Shown: in pieces, positions 29,301 through 43,200 of the stretch
Layout of the letters: the number at the start of each line of letters is the position of its first letter
How positions within the stretch are numbered: the stretch's first letter is position 1
Origin: Xestospongia muta
Lineage: Eukaryota > Porifera > Demospongiae > Haplosclerida > Petrosiidae
DNA length: 64,000 bases
Reading direction: 5' to 3'
NCBI GenBank assembly: GCA_963693285.1
Contig: OY848918.1
Coordinates: 11,504,796 to 11,568,795, forward strand
Notes under the pieces: generated by a model
The model's input: only the letters and a program-made list of their open reading frames with translations
Told to the model about the DNA's origin: nothing
Databases searched by the model: none
Made by a program: the position numbers and the translations under genes

Positions 29301-29879
29301 TACTATGTACATATATTTGATGTCTAAATATATATTATGTCACGTATATATTGTGTAATATTGTATCTTTACCTGGGAAGTCAGCTCAATTACATAATGT
29401 ATTGTCTCCATATAAAAGTCATACTTTAATTGAAATGTTTGTTTGTTCTTATATTAAGCTAACATTCAACAGTTATGACAATCATACTATCTAGTTTCAT
29501 GCCCAGACACCCAATATAAAATACAATTTACAATATACAATTTCTCAATTTAGAATACACTACTGTTTAGGTAATAGTCTCATGGCCAGACACCCACTCA
29601 ATTAATGAAAAAGTCTTAAGTCCAATTTATCTTTGTGATGTCACTCATAGACAAGATGCATATGATGGATACCATTCAAAGATTTTATTTTCAGACAATG
29701 TAATAAGTAGTTACTGTCTTACGCTTGTATTAGCTCTAAGTTAATGGCTATTGTCTATAGAACTATACTTTGTATTTAAAGTCATACCTTTAATTTTAAC
29801 GTTTTAACAATATTAAAAATTAGTGATGCTGATGACATCATAGATTCGCGTCTTTTGATCATTAGTGAATCACAAAAGT

Positions 29880-29969
29880 GTCCAAGAACCTATAACAACT
29901 TTCTCGATTAAGTGAGTGGGCGTAGGCTAACTATTTAATACTATCTAACAAACAACATTGCATTGCAGT
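29880..29969 (+). promoter_or_regulatory. Putative core promoter of stanniocalcin-like gene 2
   Basis: Conserved AGTGAGTGGGCGTAG at 29911-29925, a TATTTAATA at 29932-29940 (TATA-like) and CATTGCATTGCAGT just before the ATG. This 90-base stretch is nearly identical to 57726-57818 of unit 3, whereas the sequence further upstream has diverged more. Confidence 0.4.
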
Positions 29970-30745
29970 ATGACGCTACTCGTGTTTTCATTGGTGCTCT
30001 ATCTGACAGTTACTGTCAATGCTCAGGACTGTACAGCTCTAGCTAACGCTAGTAACTGTGACTTCTATACTCAATGTGTAGAGTCAAGATTTCAATGTGG
30101 TACTAATGGATATCCTCTTGCCTATGGTGACAGATACTGTCGCAATTTCACAAATAAACAAAGTTGTTTCACATCTGCTGTAAGTATTTAGTGTTTTCTA
30201 TAACTCATTTCATTAATTTCATATAGGGTCAAACTTGGATTGATAATGTGAAAAGTTGCCTTATGAAAGTCATTTTAAACAGCAATGTCTACAACTCAAA
30301 TGGAACATGTAGTCAATTACAAACAATTGCTTTCAATAGTCATCAATCCTGTTATACTGACAATGGATTCTGTACTGATATTCTTTTGAGTGACACTAAC
30401 TTGAATTGTCTTGCCTTTGAAGTCTTTAATTCAAGTGATTTCTGGAATGAACAGGCAATTGAACAGGTTTGTAACCAATAATATCTATATAATATCTATA
30501 TATATCATTAAAGATAACATATCACTATAGGTTCTTCAAACAGCAACTACATGTACCAGGCAAGTAATTGATAGGTTCTTGTCTTCTGTGGATGATTTGA
30601 TATCAAATGCTCCACAATTTGTTACACGTCGACTTCTACAAACTTTGAAAGATCGTCTCAAAGGTGATTATATATACATAATATATATTATAGTTTATGT
30701 GTGTGCATGTATGTGTATCATTTCATTGTAGTGAATTTATATTAA
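29970..30745 (+). CDS. Stanniocalcin-like secreted protein, copy 2
   Basis: Exons 29970-30179, 30227-30466 and 30531-30663. All three are intact and nearly identical to copies 1 and 3. The ATG opens a signal peptide (MTLLVFSLVLYLTVTVNA); twelve cysteines follow in the mature chain with the C-x13-C-x6-C core. The third exon ends AAAG|GTGATT in phase 1. It can be closed by a 14-base fourth exon at 30732-30745 (VNLY then TAA), which gives a protein of about 199 residues. It can instead run on, phase-compatible, into the modules from 31434 or 32917. I see no AATAAA in the 400 bases after the short exon, which weakly favours the longer reading. Confidence 0.65.
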
Positions 30746-30789
30746 GGATGAGTTTTCAACTGTGATGCCTTCTTCTAGTGATGGACTAT

Positions 30790-31433
30790 ACAGCAGATTT
30801 TGAAACGATTTCTGTTAAATATCGATCGATACGATTATTGATATTAATTAAATTTGGACATACCTAAGATTTATCATAATAACACTAAATTATATATCTT
30901 AAAAGTGATACCATTAACAAAGGTCAATCTTGGCTTGTAGAAACTAACTCACTCACTGCTAGAAAGTCTCTTTATAAGCACAGAGGTAACCAACATCTCT
31001 AAAATAGGTACTATATAACTCACGTTTCATCTGAAACAACTAGAGCAGTTCGCTAATAATGTGTGGGAACTTCCTTTTTTACTTCCGCGTGGCAAAATAT
31101 CATGGCTGGTATAGTCTCGTGTCTATATACACCCCCAGTCGCTAACACGAAGAAGGCGTCTCGCACAGTTTTGGTAATACAGAAAAAATTAAAGCGATGT
31201 TGGTAACTTGACTACAAGCAAAACAGTTTCTTTTAAAAATGGAATATAATTTTCTCATCTTTATATTTATGGTAGCTATTCTTTGTTTAGAAGAAGAACA
31301 AAGCAAGCAAAGAGATTTTCTTTCTACAGCAGTTGGTAAACACTCTAAAATTTCCTTCTGCACACAAATTCTTGAACTGCTTATATCCAACAATGCACAC
31401 TCCTACCAACTCTAATAACAAAATTATTATAAG
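30790..31433. other. Interval after copy 2 with partial repeat and unique insertion
   Basis: 30790-31010 matches the start of the 1.7-kb repeat at 4573 and 6487. About 31015-31385 has no counterpart in the other units and is less AT-rich; a minus-strand frame of 83 codons (31142-31393) there has CLLC and CFAC pairs but no recognisable domain. Probably a further mobile fragment. Confidence 0.4.
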
Positions 31434-31610
31434 AAACTAAAACTCCAAACCCTTTCACAGGTATTACACATGTGCCACCTAGCTTTTTGTCTACGTCAAG
31501 TGGTTCTATAGTTACGCCTATACCAACTGTTACTCTAGGTAAATGAGTACTATGAATTAAATTAATTAGTTGTTTATATTATGTTAATTTTAGGACCATG
31601 TTTGGCACTT
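31434..31610 (+). pseudogene. Linker exon and truncated SMB exon before gene 2
   Basis: 31434-31538 is an open Ser/Thr linker exon with a proper donor but a poor pyrimidine tract before the acceptor. After a normal 55-base intron the SMB exon begins at 31594 (GPCLALNL) but breaks off at 31616 into intron sequence. The linker might still be used; the SMB exon cannot. They show that the 5' part of unit 2 once contained linker-SMB modules. Confidence 0.55.
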
Positions 31611-32128
31611 AATCTTATGTTTACTTTTAAGAACACATCTTAATTGTAATGTGTCAAATTTTAGTTCAGTCAAAATTTATTTCTATTATGACATACAAGA
31701 TGATTTTATTCTTACTATTCAATGTGTATAGTAACATGTGTAGTTAGTTACTGATGTGATGTTTGACATCAGTGTATCACATTTTGACCTTGTCATCCTT
31801 GTAGCAACTTTTAAAAAATGCTTTCATTGCTTTAAATTTATAAGATGACTGATGTAGGTAATTCTTATGAAATAAAATTTACTTTTCTATTTTTATTTGC
31901 TATTGAATTGTATTTCATCTCAAAATCATTTTTCTAATGTTTGCTTTTAAGATCACATTTCGTGATAGTCACATTTTAGTCCATTTCAATGCTAATTTGA
32001 CATGCAAAATGGTTTCTTTCTAACAATTCATGTGTGAAGTATTAGCATATGTAGTTGCTGATGTGATGATTGTGATTAGTTTATCTTATACATGACGTAA
32101 TAATTATCAATTTTATTACTGTTTTTAT

Positions 32129-32510
32129 AAAGACACAAAATTTAAACTCCAATACCTTTTGATAAGTATATAGTACACATCATCAAGCAAGTTCAAGAGA
32201 TACAATGTCTAGACAATCCATGTGACATAGCACAATGTCCAAACATACCTGATGCTATATGTGTACCATCAAGCTGTGGTCAATGTTCAGCTCATTTCTT
32301 TAATAATACTTCTGGTAACAATGTCACAAGGAGTTGCAGTATGTATTAACAATTGGAAATCCATTTTTAGTCCTTGTGACTGTCAAACATGTTCAAATAT
32401 TCCTAATGCTCAATGTGTACAAGTACTTGACAAATTTAGACAATGTCAAATAAAGTTTATAAATCAATGAAATTGATGTGATAGATCAGTGTAGTAACTT
32501 TCAAAACAGC
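32129..32510 (+). pseudogene. Chimeric linker-CGQC exon and decayed second CGQC exon
   Basis: A linker exon start (32133 onward, with a TAG in frame) is fused at about 32190 to a CGQC exon (VQCLDNPCD...SSCGQC) ending at donor 32339. The second CGQC exon (32366-32495) lost its acceptor side and has a frameshift (AAATCAATG). A decayed TIL start follows at about 32562. These are recombination products and probably not translated. Confidence 0.6.
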
Positions 32511-32916
32511 AATAAAATTTTATATATTTAATTTTGTTCTAATTTGTATACCTTTTAAAAGATCCTGTACTTACATGATACTATATTCATATGGTATGGA
32601 TCTACATCTATTGATACATCTTTAATTAGAAGCTACATAATCCTAATGAAAATCCAACATTCTCTCTTACTAAACAATGTTTACTACACTGATCATTACT
32701 CTTTCAATTTTAATTTAATTTTCAATTAGAAAACTATTTACTTATTTACTATCAACTTATTTTGTATTCCTTTAATAGATGAGCTGTCTCTAAATTCCCC
32801 TTACATTTTAACCATTCACTACATACCTGGGTTAACTTTCTTACTTTCAGCTTATTAGAATTGATTTTAATAATTATTTTTTTCTATAATATTTATATGT
32901 TATTGTTTTGTTATAG

Positions 32917-34254
32917 AGTCACAAATTGATCTCAGCACATACAGTAGTGAGTTCATTGTGGGATTCTATGAGCATGTACATGGATCTACTGCTCGTATAT
33001 TGTATATTCATACTATGAAAACAACTCCTGTTACTTTCAAAGTCACATCACTTGATGACAACTTCTCATATATGGGTACAACTAGTTATAACAATCCTCA
33101 TAAAGTCAATATACCAGCAAGTTATGAAGTGTTAGATCACATGTATTCCTGGAGGAGAAAGGGTCTTAAAGTTTATTCCATAGACAAAAAGCCAATATCA
33201 GTTATTGCATGGAGTATCCGTAATCAGTATGATTTCATGTCTTATCTAGCTCTTCCATGTCATAAACAACTAACAACTCAATACACATACTATGTTGTGT
33301 CTACATTTGGTTGGAGTGATCAGACAAGTCAGTTCATGATTATTGGTTGTCTTAATAACAGTAATGTGACTATCATTCCAAACAATGACATTACTGTTCC
33401 ATCAGATCCTCAGGACAGTGCTGCTGTTAATATAATTGTTTCAGCTGGACATTCCTTTAACTTTGTTCTTCATTCACTTCAGACATTTTTTGTATTTAAG
33501 CCTCATGTTGATCTTACTGGAACCAAAATTATATCTGATAGTCCACTTACAATTATCAGTGGACATGAAGCTGCTCGAGTTCCAGCTGGAACTTCTGATG
33601 CTGACCCTATTGTTACACAACTGACACCAACAATAACATGGGGAAAGACATTTCTGTTACCACCTCACATGGGTCGTAACAATGGACAAAGTTACAAAGT
33701 GATTGCTACTAACAATAAAACAAATGCAGTCAAAACCTGTGGTACAAATTACATTTCAGAACATATCAAATTTGATGAAAACAACATCAATTGGTTTTAC
33801 ACAAGCAACAATGTATACTGTAGTATTATCTCTGATCAACCAATCTATGTTGCTCAAATTGGTGTTAGTACACATTATGGTGGTGGGAACTTTGGTGACC
33901 CTTCCCTTAACACAGTACCACCAATAGAACAATATGACCACTCCACCCAGTTCTCTACATTGTTGTCAAGTAGTACTAGTTATTACAGTGTGGTTGTACC
34001 AAATGATGCTTATTTCAACCAGAGTTTATTGTTCAACAGTAATCTTATCAATCCATCATGGGTTCTAATATATGCTTCAGATGGTTCTATCTGTGGATAT
34101 GGGTATTCAACATCATTTAGTGGTACCAATACAATAGCACATCCTAACCCAAGTGGTAAATTGTTTGTCTCTATCTATGGCTGGATAACTTATGCGGGAT
34201 ACAGTTATGTTGGAGGGATGAAGTTAAATGCTATTAACATTCCAACAAACAATG
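32917..34254 (+). CDS. IgGFc-binding N-terminal domain exon 1 of gene 2
   Basis: A 1338-base phase 1-1 exon, no indel against the gene 1 copies. The start is acceptor GTTATAG; the end is AATG|GTAATT. It carries the four invariant cysteines plus SGHEAARVPAG and WGKTFLLPP. It follows the decayed modules, so it is the first clearly functional domain of this gene. Confidence 0.85.
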
Positions 34255-37200
34255 GTAATTATTTTATATTTATTTTAATTTAATTTCATAGCATTTTTTG
34301 TAGACTTGTGTTTGTTGTTACCAGTTAGTGGTCCATGTACTAACAATATCCTTCAATGGTATTATAACTATGCTGTGGGTAGATGTCAGCAATTTACATA
34401 TGGTGGTTGTGATGGTAACCAAAACAACTTTAAAACTTTACATAACTGTCTACAACAATGTGGTAAGTGTTTTAGGCTTGTTAGACTTGATTGAAAACAA
34501 AAGTCATTTGATTAAAAATTTAACAACTATATAAACATTATTTAATACTTTTGTTATGACAGGTGTAAAGTGTAAGAAGGACATTGAAGAGGTACAATGT
34601 CTAATTAATCCATGTGACACAGTACAATGTCCAAACATACCTGATGCTATATGTGTACCATCAAGTTGTGGTCAATGTTCAGCTCATTTCTTTAACTCTT
34701 CTGGTCACAATGTCACAAAAAGTTGCAGTATGTATTAGCAATTGTAAAATGATAATTCTTTACTCCTTTATATTAGGTTCATGTCCTCCTGACAATCCAC
34801 CAATATATTGTCTTATCAATCCTTGTCATCATCAAACTTGTTCCAATTTTCCTGATGCTCAATGTGTACTTGACAACTGTGGACAATGTCAAGGAAAGTT
34901 TTTAGTCAATGAAACTGATGTGACTGATCAGTGTAGTAAGTTTGGAAACAACAATGCGTTCCTAGTTTTAGGATTGTTTGAGATGTTTCAATGATTTTGT
35001 TAGAAATTTTATTCAATAATATATAGTTGTGTAGCTTTTATATAAAGTCATGATGCTATAGCCTTTTCTTTTATTATCATGTATTGTTTTTTGATGGATA
35101 AGATCTAAATAATCTCCTCTTCCCATACATGTAATATAATGCTATTCATTATAGAGCCACAACTTGATCCCATACTATAACCATTACTACTATCATCTTA
35201 TTTTATATTTCTTATATATGAGATATAGCCATTTATTTCCTTTACTTTTAAGAACTTTCACACATGCATTACATATCTAGATTAAGTTTTTTCTTAAGTT
35301 CAGTTCATCAGAATGGATTTCAATAAATACCTACTTCCTATTTGCAATCACATTTGGCACTACAAGGTTCATTTAAATGTTTTGTTTATTGTTACAGAAC
35401 CACAGGTTGACCTCAGCACATCCAGTAGTGAGTTCATTGTGGGATTCTATGAGCATGTACATGGATCTACTGCTCGTATATTGTATGTTCATACTATGAA
35501 AACAACTCCTGTTATTTTCAAAATCACATCACTTGATGACAACTTCTCATATATGGGTACAACTAGTTATTATAACCCTCATAAAGTTGCTATACCATCA
35601 AGTTATGAAGTGTTAGATCATACTTATTCCTGGAGGAGAAAGGGTCTTAAAGTTTATTCCATAGACAAAAAGCCAATATCAGTTATTGCATGGAGTATCC
35701 GTAATCAGTATGAGTTCATGTCTTATCTATCTCTTCCATGTCACAAACAACCAACCACTCAATACACATACTATGTTGTGTCTACATTTGGTTGGAGTGA
35801 TCAGACAAGTCAGTTCATGATTATTGGTTGTCTTAATAATAGTAATGTGACTATCATTCCAAACAATGACATTACTGTTCCATCAGATCCTCAGGACATT
35901 GCTGCTGTTAGTATAATTGTTTCAGCTGGAAATTCCTTTGACTTTGTTCTTCATTCACTTCAGACATTTTTTGTATTTAAGCCTTATGTTGATCTTACTG
36001 GAACCAAAATTATATCAGACAGTCCTCTCTCAATTATCAGTGGACATGAAGCTGCTCAAGTTCCAGCTGGGATATTTGATGCTGACCCTATTGTTACACA
36101 ACTGATGCCAACAATAACATGGGGAAAGACATTTTTGTTACCACCTTACATGGGTCGAAACAATGGACAAAGTTACAAAGTGATTGCTACTAACAAAAAA
36201 ACTAATGCAGTCAAAACTTGTGGTACAAATTATACTTCAGAACATATCAAATTTGATGAAAACAACACTATTTGGTTTTACACAAGCAACAATGTATACT
36301 GTAGTATTATCTCTGATCAACCAATCTATGTTGCTCAAATTGGTGTTAGTACACAATATGATGGTGGGAACTTTGGTGACCCTTCCCTTAACACGGTACC
36401 ACCAATAGAACAATATCAAGGTTTAATCCAGTTCTCTACATTGTTGTCAAAGGATACTGGTTATTACAGTGTGGTTGTACCAAATGATGCTTATTTTGAC
36501 AACAGTTTATTGATCAACAATAATGTTATCAATCCTTCATGGGTTCTAATATATGCTTCAGATGGTTCTGTTTATGGATATGGGTATTCAACATCTTTTA
36601 GTGGAACCTATACAATAGCACATCCTAACCCAAATGGTAAATTATTTGTCTCTATCTATGGGTGGAGAATAAGTGCAGGATACAGTTATGTTGGAGGGAT
36701 GAAGTTAAATGCAATTAACATTCCTAGAAGCAATGGTAATTATTTTATAAGCAATAATTAATTTAGCATACAAAATTCAGGCTATGATTATGTCATTTGA
36801 AAATTTTTACATGTATTCACACATATATATAAATATATATGATATATTGATTGGTAATTATCTAGCTACTTGTCATCTACCTCCTGAAGTTGGATCATGT
36901 AAAGGTAAATTTCCTCGTTGGTTTTTTAACACCAGTTCAAGTCAATGTGAATTATTTATATATGGTGGTTGTCATGGAAATAAAAATCAATTTTGGACTC
37001 TTAATGAATGCATTGATATTTGTGGTGAGTTATATATTGTAGTAATATGATGATTATCATACATGTTATTATTATTATTATTTATGTAGGTTGTTCATTT
37101 GGTCAACCAACTAAGAAATGTAGTTCAGATATTTGTGATAGCAGTGTTTGTACAAACTATCCCAATGCAGTTTGTTATCCTGATGAATGTGCGGATTGCT

Positions 37201-40200
37201 CTCCAAGATATTTTATTGGAAATGATGAAGTCACAAATGTTTGTGGTAAGTTCTTGATTAAACAAACAATTCATTATCTTATCAATTCTATTTCATGTTA
37301 TATTCGAATTTTGTGTAAATACATGTTTTACAAATATCCACATAGAAGTACCTAAAAAACAATATTTTAATTTTAAAGTTGTATTTTGTTGTGTTGTAAG
37401 CATATCCTTAAACCAATCTAACTTTCGTCTAGCTAAACAGCCTTTTATTTATACTTCTTTTAGGACTGTTTACTTTAAATTTCTTTTAAAACTGTCATGA
37501 CAAATAGGCATTATGACCTTGATGTTGTGGCTGCTATGTAAGGTTGTCCATATTTTATTCCTAGTTTGTGCTGGTTTTGCTCAGAATCCCTATACTGACT
37601 TTTTAAAATTTATTAGCAGTCATCATATATTGTACTTTTGTATGAAATAACGATACTATAACCTTGATCCCATACTATAACCATTACTGCTATCATCTTA
37701 TTTTATGTTTATTATATCTGAGATATAGCTATTTCCTTTACTTTTAAGAACTTTCACACATGCATTACATATCTGGATTAAGTTTTTTCTTAAGTTCAGT
37801 TCATCAGAAAGTATTTTAATAAATACCTACTTCCTATTTGCAGTCACATTTGGCACTACAAGGTTCATTTAAATGTTTTATGTTTCATTATAGAGCCACA
37901 GATTGACCTCAGCACATCCAGTGATGAGTTTTTTGTGGGATTTTATGAGCATGTACATGGATCTAATGTACGTACATTGTATGTTCATACTATGAAAACA
38001 ACTCCTGTTACTTTTAATGTCACATCACTTGATGACAACTTCTCATATATGGGTACAACTAGTTATTATAACCCTCATAAAGTTGCTATACCAGCAAATT
38101 ATGAAGTGTTAGATCATGCTTATTCTTGGAGGAGAAAGGGTCTTAAAGTTTACTCCCTAGATAAAGAGCCAATATCAGTTATTGTATGGAGCTTCCGTAG
38201 TCCAGCAGATTTTATGTCTTATCTAGCTCTTCCATGTCATAAACAACAAACAACTCAATATACATACTATGTTGTGTCTACATTTGGTTTGAGTGATCAG
38301 ACAAGTCAGTTCATGATTATTGGTTGTCTTAATAACAGTAATGTGACTATCATTCCAAACTATGACATTACTGTTCCATCTGATCCTCAGGACAGTTCTG
38401 CTGTTAATATAATTGTTTCAGCTGGACATTCCTTTAACTTTGTTCTTCATTCACTTCAGACATTTTTTGTATTTAAGCCTCATGTTGATCTTACTGGAAC
38501 CAAAATTATATCAGACAGTCCACTTACAATTATCAGTGGACATGAAGCTGCTCGAGTTCCAGCTGGGATATTTGATGCTGACACTATTGTTACACAACTG
38601 ACACCAACAATAACATGGGGAAAGACATTTCTGTTACCACCTCACATGGGTCGTAACAATGGACAAAGTTACAAAGTGATTGCTACTAACAATAAAACAA
38701 AAGCAGTCAAAACCTGTGGTACAAATTACACTTCAGAACATATCATATTTGATGAAAACAACACCAATTGGTTTTACACAAGCAACAATGTATACTGTAG
38801 TATTATCTCTGATCAACCAATCTATGTTGCTCAAATTGGTGTTAGTACACAATATGGTGGTGGGAACTTTGGTGACCCTTCCCTTAACACAGTACCACCA
38901 ATAGAACAATATGAACACTCCACCCAGTTTTCTACATTGTTGTCAAATGACACTAGTTATTACAGTGTGGTTGTACCAAATGATGCTTATTTTAACCACA
39001 GTTTATTGATCAACAATAATATTATCAATCTTTCATGGGTTCTAATATATGGTTCAGATGGTTCTATTTATGGATTTGGGTATTCTAGATCTTTTAGTGA
39101 TACCATTACAATAGCACATCCTAACTCAAATGGTAAACTATTTGTCTCTATCTATGGCTGGGTAACCTATGCAGGATACAGTTATGTTGGAGGGATGAAG
39201 TTAAATGCCATTAACATTCCAAGAAGTAGAGGTAATTAATTTACAAGCAATAATTAATTTATTTTACAAAATCCAGGCCATGATTATGTCATTTGCAAAT
39301 TTTGTATATGTATTCAGACATATATAAATATATATGATATATTGATTGATATAAATAACTAATATTATCAATTATCTAGCTACTTGTCATCTACCTCCTG
39401 AAGTTGGTTCATGTAAAGGTAAATTTCCTCGTTGGTTTTTTAACACCAGTTCAAGTCAATGTGAATTATTCATATATGGTGGTTGTCATGGAAATAAAAA
39501 TCAATTTGGGACTCTTAATGAATGCATTGATCTTTGTGGTAAGTTATATATTGTAGTAATATGATGATTATCATACATGTTATTATTATTATTATTCATG
39601 TAGGATGTTCATTTGGTCAACCAACTAAGAAATGTAGTTCAGATATTTGTGATAGCAGTGTTTGTACAAACTATCCCAATGCAATTTGTTATCCTGATGA
39701 ATGTGCAGATTGTTCTCCAAGATATTTTATTGGAAATGATGAAGTCACAAATGTTTGTGGTAAGTTCTTGGTTAAACAAACAATTCATTATCTTATCAAT
39801 TCTATTTCATGCTATATTCGAATTATGTGTAAATACATGTTTTACAAGTAGCCACATAGAAGTACCTAAAAAACAATATTTAAATTTTAAAGTTGTATTC
39901 AATATAACAAAGTGATTATAAGTCTAAATCATTACTAAAATTACTAATGCAAGGAATTCTTATAAAAGTTCTTAATTTTTATTTGCTCTTGCATTGTTTA
40001 TCATCTTAAAATCATTTCTCTTGTGATTGATTTTAAGATCATTATCACATCTTGTGGTGATCTAATTTAAATCTACTCAAGATTTTATTTTAGTTCTGAC
40101 ACATATGAAGGGTCTTCCTAACTATTCGTTTGTAAATTGTAGCACATATAGTTACATTGTGATTTTGTGATCAGTTTATGTCTTTTATGATACATTAATT

Positions 40201-43200
40201 ATCAATTTATTTAACATTTTTATGAAGAAACAGAAACTGAAACTCCATACCTTTTGACAAGTAGTATACATTTTCCAGCAAGTTTTTCCTTTCCTTTAAG
40301 TAGTTCTATAGTTACACCTACACCAACTGATACTCAAGGTAAATGAGTAGTACTGTGAATTAAATTAACAAGTTGCTTTTATTATTTTAATTTTAGGCTC
40401 ATGTTTGGCACTTAATCTTGGCTATTCTGGATGTTGTGTGTTATCCTTGTCACCACCTTGTTCAAACAATGGATGTTATTGTGATCGAAATTGTTATATT
40501 TGGAATGATTGTTGCAATGATATAGCTGATATTGGTTGTTATCCTATTTCTTCTTCATCTCCTACAATTTCACATACTCGAACTGATACACTTGGTAAGA
40601 TAAAATCAGAATACATTAACCACAGTTTTTAAAGAGTTTTTTTAACTTGGTGTACTTCTTTATTTCATGTGTATATACTATTCTAGAATCTGGTTCTTGC
40701 TCTGGATAATTTTAGTTGTTATTAAAATTACTGATGTAGGGAATTTTTCAAGAATATAATCTTTTTACTAATGTTGTATTACTTGCTTTTAAGATCACAT
40801 CTTATGCACAGTAATAACATTTTAGTCTAGTCAAAAAATTAGTTTTATTACTAATTCTGACAATATATATTCCTAACAGTTCGTATGTAAATTAGTAGCA
40901 TATATAATTACTAATTAATGTGATGCTTTTGATCATTTTATCTCTTATAATATGATATATTAATTATCAATTTAATTCAATATTTTATGTACAAACAGAA
41001 TTTAAAACTTCATACCCTTTGACAACTACTACACATTCTCCAGCAAGTTTTTCATATTCTTCAAGTGGTTCTATAGTTATACCTACACCAAATGTTACTG
41101 AAGGTAAATGAGCATTAAATAGAATTCTTATTAAATAAAATATTACCAATTCTCTTATGATTGCTTTTAAGCTCAAATCTTAATAGTGGTAGTGAATTAT
41201 TAGTCTAGTCAAATTTATTTTTATTGTAAAAAATGTATGAAGGTTTCTTCCTAACAGTTCATGTTTAAAGTAATTACTTATATAGTTACTGATGTGATGA
41301 TTATAAACAATTTATATCTTACATGATCTCAATGTTATTACTATTTTTATGTACAAACAGAATCTAAAACTCCACACTCTTTGACAAGTAGTACACATTT
41401 TCCAGCAAGTCTTTCATCTACTTCAAGTGATTCTATAGTTATACCTACACCAACTGTTATTCAAGGTAAATGAGTACTATGAATTAAATTAATAAGTTGT
41501 TCATATTATGTTAATTTTAGGCTCATGCTTGGCACTTAATCTCAGCTATTCTGGATGTTGTGTAATGTTCGTGTCACCACCTTGTTCAAACAATGGATGT
41601 TATTGTGATCAAAATTGTTTTATTTTGAATAATTGTTGCAATGATATAGCTGATATTGGTTGTCATCCTACTTCTTCTTCATCTCCTACAGTTTCACATA
41701 CTCCAACTGATACACTTGGTAAGACAAAATCAGAATACATTAACCACAGTTTTTAAAGAGTTTTTTTAACTTGGTGTACTTCTTTATTTCATGTGTATAT
41801 ACTATTCTAGAATCTGGTTCTTGCTCTGGATAATTTTAGTTGTTATTGCTCCACATTTCATATTTATAAACATGTGTTATAAAGCAATGTTATATTCAAC
41901 TTCTTCCATCCATTTTTATCTTAATTTGAATTTGAATTGAAATGTGTTGTCAGAGTATCTTACCCATAATACATCAGTTAGAATATCTCAATACTTGTCA
42001 TTCTTCTTAACAAGGTTAATGCAAATATTGTGACTGATTAATAGGTTAAAGCAATGTTTCTAAGCATCACAGTAGAAGTTGTTAAAAATGCTAAATTACT
42101 CAGGTTTTTTTTTCTTTTTTGACTACAATCCATTAATCTTTAGTCAGTATTTCACTGTGAAGTCAGTGTCTTCCAAAACAATTATAGGATTTTATCAGTT
42201 ATAATTTTGTTTTTTTGAAATTATGTCAAAATTATTTCTCTATTTTTGCTTAAACATCATATCTTGTGCTAGTCAAATTTTATTCTAATCAAAATTTAGC
42301 TTTATTACGACATCATAAAAGATGGTTTCTTCCTAATGGTTCATCAATTTATCTCTTACATGATCTAAATTTTATTGCTATTTTTATGTACAAACAGGAT
42401 CTAAAACTCCACACTTTTTGATGAGTAGTACACATCTTCCAAAAAGTTATTTATCTTCTTTAAGTGGTTCTATAGTTACACCTACACCAACTGTTACTCA
42501 AGGTAAATGAGCACTATGAATTAAATTAATAAGTTGTTCACAATGTTACTTTTAGGCTCATGTTTAGCACTTAATCTCAGCTATTCTGGATGCTGTGTAA
42601 GGTCCAGGACTAACATATGTAGCAATAATGGATGCTTTTGTCATCAAAATTGTCACAATTTCAAGACTTGTTGTAGTGATATAGCTGATATTGGTTGTCA
42701 TCCTGCTTCTCCTTTCTCTCCTACAGTTTCACTCACTGGAACTGATACACTTGGTAAGACAAAATCTGAAGCTCCATATTTCAAAAATAAGCATGTGTGA
42801 CAAAACAATCTTATATCCAACAATTACACTTTCACCAACTCTAATACAAAAGTAGTATAAGCTTATAAAATTACTGATGTAGGGAATTCTTATCACACAA
42901 AATCTTTCCTATTTTTTTTCTTTTGCATTTCAAATCCTCTCTTATGACTACTTTTAAGCTCAAATCTTAATAGTGGTAGTGAAATGTTAGTCTAGTCAAA
43001 TTTAGTTTTATTGTAAAAAATGTATAAAGGTTTCTTTCTAAGAGTTCATGTGTAAAGTAATTTAATATATAGTTACTGATGTGATGATTATGATCAATTT
43101 ATATCTTACATGATCTCAATTTTATTACTATTTTTATGTACAAACAGAATCTAAAACTTCACACCTTTTTACAAGCAGTACACCTTTTCCAGCAAGTTTT

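Noticed and set aside
31142..31393. 83-codon minus-strand frame with cysteine pairs
   Set aside because: Lies in a unit-2-specific insertion, has no recognisable domain and overlaps the edge of a repeat; not supported as a gene.
35313..35397. ATG-started extension before the second IgGFc exon of gene 2
   Set aside because: The extension is intron sequence shared with 37815-37893, is not a signal peptide, and a good acceptor (GTTACAG) follows.
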